Below the pieces are notes generated by a model that saw nothing but the letters and a program-made list of their open reading frames with translations, did not search any database and had not been told where the DNA came from. A stretch of DNA of 64,000 nucleotides from Orientia tsutsugamushi (GTDB lineage: Bacteria; Pseudomonadota; Alphaproteobacteria; Rickettsiales; Rickettsiaceae). This document shows, piece after piece, positions 46,071-55,968 of this stretch. Both the position numbers and the translations under genes were made by a program. The stretch is from assembly GCF_900327275.1 (NCBI RefSeq), contig NZ_LS398548.1, positions 124,001 to 188,000 on the forward strand, given 5' to 3'. The first letter of the stretch is position 1; each line of letters opens with the position of its first letter.

Positions 46071-47323
46071 AATAGATACCGTGATAAGAATCAAGAAAAG
46101 AAATAATAATTTTATAAAAAAGATGTAAGTTTTTATAAGATTATTATTTCTGATTGATTAAAACATTAGGATTAAAAGGAGAATTATGCTTTAAAACACC
46201 ATAAATGATATGTAATAACTTACGCATAGCGGCAATAAGGATAAGCATTTTGGGTTTGCCAGTATCAGACAAACGTTGAGAAAATTGCTTGATAATACAA
46301 TTATGTCTTAAGGCAGACATAGCAGGCATATAAAAAGACTTACGTAGATCTGAATTACCAGTTCTAGAGATTCTACTAGCACCCCGCACGGAACTGCCAG
46401 ATTGACGATGCTTAGGATTAAGACCTACAAAAGCTACAACTTGTTTAGCAGAACTAAATTTCTCAATATCTGCTAAAAAAGCAAGAACTACAGCCTGTGT
46501 TTTTGCTCCTATGCCTGGTATTGACTCAAGTAACATAGCCTTATTATGAAGATCTTTGTTATTTTTAATATGGTCATTGATTAGTTGTTCAATTTCTTTA
46601 ATTTGTGTTTCAAGAAATTCAATATGCATTTGAATATTATTAGCAATTGCTTTAGAAGCTCCTTCTAATCTATTTGTTTCTTGTGTTTTATGCTTAATTA
46701 AAACATTCAGGCGATTAACTAGCTGCTGTAGTTCTTGAATATAAAGAGGCTGTGGATACCATGCTTCCGGTTTCATTGCTTTGCAAAAATCTGCTATTAA
46801 TACACTGTCTGCTTTATCTGTTTTTGTACGACTAAGTTTACTCATTGCAAAACCTTTAATACGGGCAGGATTTACTACGCTTACTTTATAACCATAATCG
46901 TACAGATATTTAGCTAAATTTTTCCAGTAGATACCTGTTGCTTCCATACAAACATGTCCAGTTCCTCTGCTTTTTAACCATGTTACTAATTTGTTAAACC
47001 CTTCAGAATTATTATTAAATTTTCTTGTTTGAACTTTATTATTAATTAACACAGCTGCATCAAATGTCTCTTTAGAAACGTCAATTCCTACAATTATACT
47101 ATTCATAATCACCAAATTTTATGTTAAATATCTCAAAACCAACCTTGTAAATACAGGCTTTTTGCCTAAGAATACCGTCCGGTTTTTAATTAAAAAAGCT
47201 AGTTACTTATCTATAGAACAGGCTATTAGCCTTAGGAACGCTACTGTATACTAGCTTTCTTTTGTGCTATTGCTATAATCTTTTATTTTATTGCAATTTC
47301 ACTTATTTTTATCATACAAGGAA
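46071..47323 (-). mobile_element. IS110-family insertion sequence, copy 2 (1253 bp)
   Basis: Opposite orientation to the copy at 11301-12553 and apparently identical. Target before insertion read TGT-AAT-GCT-AAT, continuous ankyrin coding sequence, so the insertion point is exact. The bases AAT and GAAT at the two edges leave a 1-3 base ambiguity in the ends. Confidence 0.92.
46144..47106 (-). CDS. IS110-family transposase, copy 2
   Basis: Same protein, residue for residue, as 11518-12480: DEDD N-domain (GIDVSKETFDAAV, CMEATGIYW, KTDKADS) and Transposase_20 C-domain (SIPGIGAKTQAVV, RTGNSDLRKSFYM). ATG at 47104-47106. Intact, so the element may still be active in trans for both copies. Its non-coding 5' end (47107-47323) would hold the bridge RNA. 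Confidence 0.92.
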   Translation of the reverse strand: MNSIIVGIDVSKETFDAAVLINNKVQTRKFNNNSEGFNKLVTWLKSRGTGHVCMEATGIYWKNLAKYLYDYGYKVSVVNPARIKGFAMSKLSRTKTDKADSVLIADFCKAMKPEAWYPQPLYIQELQQLVNRLNVLIKHKTQETNRLEGASKAIANNIQMHIEFLETQIKEIEQLINDHIKNNKDLHNKAMLLESIPGIGAKTQAVVLAFLADIEKFSSAKQVVAFVGLNPKHRQSGSSVRGASRISRTGNSDLRKSFYMPAMSALRHNCIIKQFSQRLSDTGKPKMLILIAAMRKLLHIIYGVLKHNSPFNPNVLINQK

Positions 47324-48346
47324 TGCTAATATTCATATAAAAGATAAGAGTGGGAAATTTCCAATACATTTAGCTGCTGGAAATGGCTTCAAAGATGTAG
47401 TACAGTTTTTGTTAGATTTAGATATATATACATATCCTAATATGATAAATTCACAAGATAATGATGGTCAAACTCTTTTACATTTAATTGCTAAGTATAG
47501 CTTTGAAAAATTTCCTACTAATCTTCTTAGTACTGTTCTTTCTTACGAGCGTCATTTAGATGATTATGACAAGCGATTTATAGATACAGCAGATATGCTG
47601 TTGAATAGAGGAGTAGATACAAACATACAAAATAATGATGGTCAAACTGCTTTACATTTGGCTATTTTATATCATCCTAAAGATTTACATGTAAGATATG
47701 AAGAATACCTAAGAAAGAATAGTAATGTAGCTATTTCATATCGCTCAACAGAGTTAATAAAGAGTTTGTCAAGTAATAATGTTAATTTTAATTTGAAAAA
47801 TAAAGACGGTTATACAGTTTTAGATTTAGCTTTAGCTATTGAACATGATCAGCATAAAATCGCAGAGCACTTGCAAGAGAAAAGGCTATTATGGAGGGAA
47901 GGGCAAATAAAGGTCGCAAATAACTCGCTGGTAATAATAGCGGAAAATAAGGAGCAGATATTAAAATTAAAACCCGATTCAGCAAAAACCGATGCTGATA
48001 AATTTTTGGAAAAGTGGCGTGAGTTACCTATCAACATAACTGAGCAGATATTAGACACATTGGATGATGATGATTTTGGAGCATTTCAACAGCTTAACGA
48101 AGAACGTAGTAAAGTACCGTTGGGAGAGGACAGTATTCATGAAATGATTTAAGATTTGACGACATCTATTTTTAGTTGCTTTGTTTTGATTTGTTATGTT
48201 CTTAGATTTGTAGTAACTAGTATTATCGCAAATAAGATAATAACTATTATGGGTTATAGTTGAAGCATTTTAGCAGTCTTTGATTGCATCATGCTTCTCT
48301 TCTTTGACTAAACTTCATTTTAGATAGATATAAAAATAATGCAATA

Positions 48347-49063
48347 ATGAATCCATTAGCAATAATGCTAATTATAGGGCTACTTAATTACTTATCGGTA
48401 GAATTAGCTACTGCTAACTCTTTGCCTACAGGGTTTTTATGGTACAATGATAAACATGGTCATGAGCTTGATGAATCTACTTCTAAGTTGATGAGGAGCG
48501 CTCATGATCATAGAATCGAGGAATTAAAGGAGCAATTTAATCGAGCTCAGCGTATAGCGCTTGATAATCCAACGCTCGAAAATGTAATTACAGCCCAAAG
48601 ATTGCAGAAGCAAATCATGGAGAAGGCGCATAAGTTTGCTACTATGTGGCAATTAGCTACTCTACTTGATTATCAACTGATTAATGCTCATGAGCCATCT
48701 AATAGCTTACATAGAAAACTGTATCAAGAAAAATCAGGACAAGAAAACGACTCAAAACTTAAAAACATTGCTAAAAACTGTGAATTAATTTTACAAGTTA
48801 AAGAAGATTGCTTGCTCTGTAATGCCTTTATGCCTATTGTTCAGAGCTTTGCTAATAAATATGCATTTCAGTTGCTAGCTGTCAGTAAGAATAATGAGTT
48901 GCTGAATAAACTAAACCCTAAGCATATTGTACCTGTGTTATACCTAGTAGCTAGCGATGGTAAAAAAATATATTCAGTAGCTAGAGGCATAATTTCTGAA
49001 GATAAAATTATCGACAATATTCTAGCAATCGATAGATATTATCATAAATTGGAGACTAGATGA
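48347..49063 (+). CDS. traF: TraF, thioredoxin-like pilus assembly protein
   Basis: 238 residues with signal peptide (IMLIIGLLNYLSVELATA), the TraF start NSLPTGFLWYNDKHGHEL, a helical middle (EELKEQFNRAQRIAL) and a thioredoxin-like end with CLLC (residues about 155-158) and a cis-Pro loop (HIVPVLYLV). Periplasmic; thought to help disulphide formation in Cys-rich TraN, TraU and TraH. The stop overlaps the traH start (ATGA). The 194-base spacer to the ankyrin gene holds no gene. Intact. Confidence 0.9.
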   Translation: MNPLAIMLIIGLLNYLSVELATANSLPTGFLWYNDKHGHELDESTSKLMRSAHDHRIEELKEQFNRAQRIALDNPTLENVITAQRLQKQIMEKAHKFATMWQLATLLDYQLINAHEPSNSLHRKLYQEKSGQENDSKLKNIAKNCELILQVKEDCLLCNAFMPIVQSFANKYAFQLLAVSKNNELLNKLNPKHIVPVLYLVASDGKKIYSVARGIISEDKIIDNILAIDRYYHKLETR

Positions 49064-50362
49064 GCATCAAAATCAGAGTTTATGCTATTACAATACTATT
49101 ATTGCTACAAGCTCCAGTATCACTGGCTTGGAATATCGAAAACGTATTTCAAGGAATGAGTGTTAATGTCACCAGATCTGGATCATATCAAGATCAAGCG
49201 GCTGGATATTATGCAGCTGGTGGATTGTCTGCTCGAACAAGCCAAACATCCTTTCAGCCATTTGCTATAACTCCACCATCTTTAAACATGAGCTGTAGCG
49301 GTATTGACGCCTATCTTGGTAGCTTCTCTGTTATTTCTGGAGAAGAATTAGTTCAACTAATGAAAAACATTGGTTCTCAAGCTAAAGTTTATGCATTTTC
49401 ATTAGGATTAAAAACATTTGCTCCACAGATTGAGAACGCTCTCAAGGACTTGCGTAATCTAGCAATGGAGATGAATCAATTTGCCAAAGGAGATTGTGAA
49501 TTAACAAAAGCATTATTTGCTACAGCTTTACCAAGAAACTGGGCTATGAGAGAAGCTGTTTGCCGTGATATACAGTCACAAAGTGGATTTGATTATTTTG
49601 CTGCTAGTAAAAAATGTCGTAATGATTTAGCTCAAAAACAAGCTCTGCGACAAGCACAAAATAAGGATTCAGAGCTAATGCTAGAATGATTATAACATCT
49701 TCACTAAAGCAGCAGCAAAGGTTGGAATACCATCAGATATGCATGATTCAATCATGTCTATGACTGGCACTATCGTGGTTACAAACAATAATGTACACTT
49801 TTATGACTCATTAGCTCAGGATGAAAAAAGTTGGATTAGTCATTTAAAAGGCGGAGAATCAGCCTCGATTTACAGTTGTGATAATGTCAGTTGCTTGCAT
49901 CCAAGCTTGCAATGAAATATCACAATATTGCCAGAGAAATCTTATGCAGGTAAAGCTAAACAACAATTGACTAATCTAAAAATTAAGTTTGATAAGAATT
50001 CTGAATTCATTGACTCTGAAATAGCCTTTTTATCTTCGATTGGAGATATATTTCCGATTTATGATTATATTACATTAGAAGCTATTTCTGGAGTCACAAT
50101 TTTAGATAGCTCATCAGAATTAATAGCTAGCTATACATTAGTTCAGCATTTGAAGGAAGTAATCACCGAAATACGTAGAGCCGTTACTTCACTAGGTGCT
50201 AAGCAAGTTTCGAATGAACATTTAGAAAGATATTTGAAGGAATTGAATCGAGTTCAACTGTTTGCAAATGAGAAATGGACTAGCCTACAAACAGATGCAA
50301 ATCGAATAGATAAAAGGGCTAGATTAATAGAGCAGCATTTAATAGCGAAGGAGAAAAGTTAA
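49060..50362 (+). pseudogene. traH: TraH, mating-pair formation protein, frameshift plus TGA
   Basis: Frame 1 (49060-49689) has the signal peptide (ITILLLLQAPVSLAW) and TraH core (YYAAGGLSARTS, PSLNMSCSGIDAYLGSFS, CRDIQSQSGFDYFAASKKC). At about 49686 the frame shifts by one; it goes on as DYNIFTKAAAKVGIPSD and HPSLQ, then a TGA (49913-49915), then in the same phase PEKSYAGKAKQQLTNL to 50362. Restored length is about 430 residues, near F TraH (458). The C-terminal half alone (145 codons from 49928) carries coiled-coil helices only. Confidence 0.88.
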
Positions 50363-53028
50363 TGGATTACGTAATATACACATTTGGTGGTGGAGACTTA
50401 TTGTGGCATGTGTTTAACGGCATAGGTAGAGTCTTTGCTTCAAATAGCGAATACTTTACTCCAGTAGGACACTTAGCCTTGACTATTGGTGGCATATGGG
50501 CTGCTACTAGGGCTATTTTTAGAGGAAATATCGGCATCTTTGCTATGGAATGGTTTTTTCCATCGATATTTATTTTTACGCTATTATTTGCTCCCAAATC
50601 TACTGTTTGGCTGAAGGATGAGGTATCAATGAGTGCGCCAGTAAAAGTTGATAATATTCCGATAGGTATTGCAATGTTTGCTTCTCTTTCATCGCAAACG
50701 AGTTACTTTGTGTCCAAAATGTTGGAAAATCATCTTTTACCGGCTTATGAAGGACTATCAAGCAGAAAAACTGGTATTATGTTTGGAGCAAAGGCTGTAG
50801 CTAAGATTCGAGATGTGCAAATACATGATCCAGTAACTTTAACTAATACTAAGGAATTTCTTAGACAATGCTTTATGAAGCCTTACATCATAGGTAATAT
50901 CTTAGGCAAAAAAGCTGCTGCTCAACAAACTAATGATATCATAGGATTTATCGAGCAGAATATACCTAATAATTTCGGTATTTATTATCGCGAACCGAGT
51001 AATTTAGCCATTAGTTTCAAGAGCTGTAGACAAGCTACTCCATTGATTAAAGCAGCAATTCATAAAGAATTAAATGAAGGGCTTTTAACAAACTTTGCAG
51101 CTGCGATTGGAGTTCAATCTGATCAATCACACATGTTAAGTCAAAGACTAAAAGTTATGACTGGAGATACACTAAAATATCTACAAAGAGAGCAACAAGA
51201 CATTCATGAATGGATGAAGCAAGCTATGCTTCTCAATGCTAATCGTGAGTCATATGATGACTGGCGTGAGAAGTTTTCATTATCACGAATTTATCCTAAT
51301 CTGGTGAGTATGCATGCAATCAGAGGGCTCTTTCAAAAATCATTTTCGTATCTAGTCGCTGGGGAAATGGCTGCTCACATGATGCCTATTTTACAATCTG
51401 TTTTTTTTGCATTAGTAGTTTCAATGATCTTTATTGTATTTCCAATGGGCTTACTGCCTGGTGGTTACAACATACTCAAAACATGGATTCTATTAATAAT
51501 ATGGGTCAGCAGCTGGCCAGTATTTTTTACAATAATCCATTGTCTAGGAATGATCAGCTTATCCAGTAAATCTGGAGCTTTCGGTAGTGATTATGGTCTG
51601 AATATGCTATCGCAAGGAAGCTTTGCAGAGATGATTTTATATAGCTATGCGACGTTTCAAATGCTTGCATCATCAATACCAATGCTTTCTTGGTCAGTGA
51701 TAAAAGCTTGCGCTCATGCTACAGCTAACTTAGCCAGCCAGTTCTCTCCTATACAAGTTGCTAGCAGCTTAGGAAGTAATATAGTCGACAATAACTTGAG
51801 TATGGATAATTACAGCATAGGCAATAGAACTATTTCTCAACAAAACCTAGCTCCTTCATTACATATGGCTGCTATTATCAATGATGGTAGTATAAAAGTC
51901 ACTACAACGGATGATAGTCGACAAATTATAAATAAAAACGTAGATTTATTATTAGATAACTACCGCTCTTCTGCACTGCTACAATCTGGATATCAAAACC
52001 AGTTTGTGCGTTCACAGAGCAATCTTGATTCACTGACAAAAAAAGAGTCCAATCTTATTTCAACAGGAAACTCCATGGCCATAGACATAGGCAGAATGTT
52101 AACTCATGATGAAGCTCTGTCTATAGGCCTAACTGAGAGTGAATACCAAGCTCTGCAGGAGGTTGGTTCTAGTAGCATTGCTACTACTGATCATACAGGT
52201 ACTAGCCACAGTAAAAGTAGTAGTATTCATGTAGAAGCAGGAGCTGGTATGCTAATAGTCAAGGGTGGGGTTTCTGGAAAAAACGACAAAAGTCATGAAC
52301 AAGGCAACTCAGCAAGCCATCAACAATCATATAATGAAGCATTATCAAAAATTCATAGTGCAGTTAAAGAAGGAAGATTTAGTACTACAAATAGTGAGTT
52401 ACAGTCATTAAGTAAGAATCTTAGTACTAATCTATCTGAGCAACAATCTGTTGGGCAAGAAATAGCTAAAACTAAACAAGAAATGGAGCAACTTAGTTAT
52501 AGCATGAATTATGTATCTCAAAACTCTATCACTATTGATCGTAACATCAATGAACTTGTATTAAATGAAATTATTGCTCAAAATCCTGAAATAAGAAGCA
52601 AGGAGCAAGCAGCTAGATGGATAATAAACCACTCGGCTGAAGCAGAAAAAATTGCTTTTGAAGTTGCTCAAATCAACAATGAAGTACCTAAAGATTTGAA
52701 TAATCATATTAATGATAGTAACTTTTCGACTAAAGAAGATCTACAAAATACTTTTGAGAAAAATGTTGAACAATTACAAGCTGAGGCTAGTAACATTCAT
52801 AATAACAGCAATGTAGTGCATGTACAAAATATAGAACAAACTTTTGCTGATAATGAAAAAGTAGAGAATCTTGATCAAGTTTCTGATAGTATTAAGAATA
52901 AGACTAAAGAAATACAGAAGAAATTTGATAATACGTCTAATTAAGCAGTTATTTTGACAGGTAAGGACGCAATAAAAGCAGGTCAAGATGTATTAGAAGC
53001 AGTAAAAAATTTAAAAGGTAATAAATAA
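50362..53028 (+). pseudogene. traG: TraG, large mating-pair/entry protein, last 28 codons cut by TAA
   Basis: 860 residues to TAA 52942-52944, then 27 more open codons in the same frame (AVILTGKDAIKAGQDVLEAV) to TAA 53026-53028, so the original end was probably lost recently. N-terminal half: membrane segments (GHLALTIGGIWAATRAIF, FFPSIFIFTLLFAP, FFALVVSMIFIVFPMGLL, AWPVFFTI-like SSWPVFFTIIH). C-terminal half: periplasmic, Ser/Gln/Asn-rich with coiled coil. TraG joins mating-pair stabilisation with TraN. Truncation is minor and the protein may work; hence pseudogene is a cautious label. Confidence 0.8.
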
Positions 53029-53040
53029 TTAGTAATTAAT

Positions 53041-54186
53041 ATGAAAAACGTGTGTAAAAGATTAACCATTATTTTATCATTAATATTGTTAAATACAGTT
53101 GTTACAGCAGAACAAAACAATCAACTTACACAACAGGATTTAATTCATGATAAAGCTATTCTAGCAGAAGAATATTTTAATATCGGAAGTTCTTTTTTAA
53201 TGCTAAAAAAATATCATGAAGCGATAGAAAATTTTGATATTGCTATTAAGTATGATCCAAGTTATGCGTCAGCATATAATAGCAAAGGAATGGCTTTAGA
53301 TGATCTGGGAAAGCTATCAGAAGCTATAGAAAATTTCGATTTAGCTATTAAATACAATCCTAGTTTTGCAGGAGCCTATAATAACAAGGCTGTATCCTAT
53401 GGAAAGTTAGGAAAAGATAAAGAAGCTATAATATTTTATGATCTAGCAATTAAATATAAACCTAATTTTGCAAAAGCCTATAATAATAAAGGAGGTTCTT
53501 TGAATGACTTAGGGCAGTATGAAGAAGCAATTGAAAACTTTGATATTGCTATTAAGTATAATTCTAGTTATCCAGAAGCTTATTATAACAAAGGCATAGC
53601 TTTAATGAATTTAGGCCAATTTCCAGAAGCTATCGAAAACTATAATCTTGCTATAAAGTACAGGCTAGATTATGCAGAAGCATACCTTAATAAAGGAATA
53701 CCGCAAATATTTTTAGGACAATTTCCAGAAGCAATAGAAAGTTTCGATTTGGCAATTAAGTATGATCATAATAATGTAAATGCATACTATAATAAAGGAT
53801 ATGTGTTAGGTTTATTAGATAAAGATGCAGAAGCAATAGAAAATTGTAACATAGCAATTAAATATGATAAAAACTGTGTAGAAGCATATCGTGTAAAAGG
53901 AACGATTTTTGCCAAATTAGGCAAACATCAAGAAGCAATTAAAAACTATGATATAGCTATAAAATCTAAACCTAATTTTGCTGAAGGATATTTAGAAAAA
54001 GGAATTTCATTAGTAAAATTAGAAGAGTATGCAAAGGCTAAAGAGAATTTTAATTTAGCTATTAAATATATGCCTAATCTTATATCTGGTGGAGAAGCAA
54101 TACTTAAAACAGCAAAAAAATTAGAAAATTTCGCTTTAGCAAATGAACTCGAGCAAAAACTACAGATATTGAAAAAATACTCTTGA
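53041..54186 (+). CDS. TPR-repeat protein with signal peptide, 381 residues
   Basis: Signal peptide (LTIILSLILLNTVVTAEQ) then about nine tetratricopeptide repeats (EAIENFDIAIKYDPSYASAYNSKG pattern). It is placed between traG and traD in the tra operon, 12 bases after the extended traG end and 5 before traD, so it is co-transcribed. Repeats are more diverged than in the 12785 gene, suggesting an older, selected copy. Export is likely; a partner is unknown. Confidence 0.87.
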   Translation: MKNVCKRLTIILSLILLNTVVTAEQNNQLTQQDLIHDKAILAEEYFNIGSSFLMLKKYHEAIENFDIAIKYDPSYASAYNSKGMALDDLGKLSEAIENFDLAIKYNPSFAGAYNNKAVSYGKLGKDKEAIIFYDLAIKYKPNFAKAYNNKGGSLNDLGQYEEAIENFDIAIKYNSSYPEAYYNKGIALMNLGQFPEAIENYNLAIKYRLDYAEAYLNKGIPQIFLGQFPEAIESFDLAIKYDHNNVNAYYNKGYVLGLLDKDAEAIENCNIAIKYDKNCVEAYRVKGTIFAKLGKHQEAIKNYDIAIKSKPNFAEGYLEKGISLVKLEEYAKAKENFNLAIKYMPNLISGGEAILKTAKKLENFALANELEQKLQILKKYS

Positions 54187-54191
54187 GATAG

Positions 54192-55949
54192 ATGAATTTT
54201 CAGAATCAAGGAAATTTCACCAGGGGCTCGCAGTTATTTGCCCATAAGTTAAGAATGTTTGGGCAAGGTAGTACCAACGTTTTTATAATTGGATTAGGAT
54301 TATCGATATTCTGGATTATATGTCGATTATATCAAAAAGTTTTTCTGAGCAGCTTGTATTATTTTGCAATTGAAAGATATGTGCAGCTTAAGCTAGCAAT
54401 TGGTGAGCATTTTTATGATATCGATCAAATAGGCATTAAGTTTTATAGTTTAAGGTTTAAAAAATGGATGCACCTCAATGCTCAAGACTTTTTGCATGAG
54501 TTTTATACAAGCCAACATGGATTTAAAATACAGCAATTATTGGAATTCTTAATTAATTCAGCATTGTTAGAAGGATTAATTGTTTTTGCTATTGGTGTGA
54601 TAATCTCAATTGTTTTCTTTACAGCTCAAGGTAAAAAAACGATTATTAAGGCCAAAATTAGAGGTGCTGATTTTGTAGGATACAAATGCTTAGCCAAAAT
54701 GCTAAAAAGAGCTAAAAAGGCCTCTAAAATCCGTTTTGGAGGCTTACCATTAGTAAAGAATAGTGAAAGATTACACATTCTGATTACTGGAACAACAGGT
54801 ACCGGTAAAACTAATATGCTTAACGAACTGCTACCACAAATTCGATTACATAAGGATCGAGCAATAATTGTAGACACAACTGGAACTTTTATTGATAGAT
54901 TTTTTGACTCTAAATGTGATAAACTGCTTAATCCTTTTGAAAAAAATAGTGAACAATGGTTGCCTTGGAATGATTGTTTTGAAGCAGCTGATTTTCATGA
55001 TATAGCGAGTAGTTTTAGTAATTATACTCCTAAACTTGATGACTTTTTTGCTAAAAATGCTGAATTAGTCTTGTCTGAAGCATTGAAGCTATATAAGGAT
55101 GATAAAGATATCATAAAACTAATTCATACAATCATTTACTCTGATAATAGACAATTTGCAAAAGCTTTTAGAAACACAGCTGTATCAGGTATTATAAGCG
55201 AAAGCGCGCTCGAAACTTCTGCAGGAATTCAATCTACTCTTGGAAAGAATATTACTTCGCTACAATATTTAAAGCCTGGAGGTAGTTTTAGCATCAAGGA
55301 ATGGTTTAGTAGTAACTCAAATGAAACTGGCTGGCTATTTATCACAGCTAACCCAAATCAAAGAGCTACTTTATGCCCACTTATTTCAGCTTGGATAAGC
55401 ATAGCTATCAAGGCTTTGATGTGTAGAAATCCTAATCATGATAACAAAAACATGTGGTTTATACTTGATGAACTTCCAGCTCTACAAAAAGTTTCGTCTT
55501 TACCAGTTGCTTTGGCTGAAAGTAGAAAGTATGGAGGCTGCTTTGTTGCTGGATTGCAGAACATTCATCAATTAGAAGCAATATATGGGGCTGCTGAATG
55601 TGATTCTATGCTGGATTTGTTTAATAGTAAATTTATTTTTCGAGTTAGCGATCAGGTTACAGCTTATAAGTCAGCATTAACACTAGGTGAACAAGAAATT
55701 ATTGAAACTCAAGAGAACTTGTCATATGGATCAAATACTATGCGAGATGGAGTAAATATGAATAATGTTGAGCGTAAAAAGATTTTAGTTATTCCATCTG
55801 AAATTATGAACCTACCAGACCTTACATGTTATGTAAAGCTTGCCGGTAACTTTCCCATCACAAAACTAACTATGCAGCTACAAAACTTAAATACAGCTTT
55901 TGTTTGTGAATATAAATTGCTCAAAAAACTTAAGTTAGTAGAGTATTAA
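54192..55949 (+). CDS. traD: TraD, type IV coupling protein (F-type)
   Basis: 585 residues. Two N-terminal membrane segments (VFIIGLGLSIFWIICRL and LIVFAIGVIISIVFFT) come before the cytosolic ATPase domain: Walker A TGTTGTGKTN (about residue 200), VDTTGTFIDRFFD, Walker B MWFILDELPAL, ending in the all-alpha/TraD C-terminal region SYGSNTMRDGVNM. It delivers relaxosome-bound DNA to the transfer channel. F TraD is longer at the C-terminus (acidic tail for TraM), which is normally absent here. Intact. Last gene of the operon; a hairpin follows. Confidence 0.93.
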   Translation: MNFQNQGNFTRGSQLFAHKLRMFGQGSTNVFIIGLGLSIFWIICRLYQKVFLSSLYYFAIERYVQLKLAIGEHFYDIDQIGIKFYSLRFKKWMHLNAQDFLHEFYTSQHGFKIQQLLEFLINSALLEGLIVFAIGVIISIVFFTAQGKKTIIKAKIRGADFVGYKCLAKMLKRAKKASKIRFGGLPLVKNSERLHILITGTTGTGKTNMLNELLPQIRLHKDRAIIVDTTGTFIDRFFDSKCDKLLNPFEKNSEQWLPWNDCFEAADFHDIASSFSNYTPKLDDFFAKNAELVLSEALKLYKDDKDIIKLIHTIIYSDNRQFAKAFRNTAVSGIISESALETSAGIQSTLGKNITSLQYLKPGGSFSIKEWFSSNSNETGWLFITANPNQRATLCPLISAWISIAIKALMCRNPNHDNKNMWFILDELPALQKVSSLPVALAESRKYGGCFVAGLQNIHQLEAIYGAAECDSMLDLFNSKFIFRVSDQVTAYKSALTLGEQEIIETQENLSYGSNTMRDGVNMNNVERKKILVIPSEIMNLPDLTCYVKLAGNFPITKLTMQLQNLNTAFVCEYKLLKKLKLVEY

Positions 55950-55968
55950 TTCGAAAAATTAATACTCT
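55940..55968. terminator. Bidirectional hairpin after traD
   Basis: Perfect 12-bp stem AGAGTATTAATT/AATTAATACTCT with a CGAAA loop; stop codons of traD (plus) and the Rpn gene (minus) lie inside it. T-runs follow on both sides. Same as 31858-31886. Confidence 0.78.

Larger units (their letters stand above)
45576..48152 (+). pseudogene. Large ankyrin protein with F-box-like C-terminus, split by IS110
   Basis: Part 1 (45576-46073) has four ankyrin repeats (GATPLHVAIWYNRVDMIYLL, GRTPLHVAACDG, GQTLLHFAARSGSKDLVEFLCN). The IS lies at 46071-47323. Part 2 (from 47325) resumes in frame as ANIHIKDKSGKFPIHLAAGN and adds three or four repeats. The C-terminal motif WRELPINITEQILDTLDDDDFGAF is F-box-like (LPxxIxxxILxxLxxxD). 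Exact IS removal would give one protein of about 440 residues. In Orientia, such Ank/F-box proteins are secreted and bind host SCF components; this is family knowledge. Part 1 alone can still be made with a few IS-coded residues. Confidence 0.85.
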
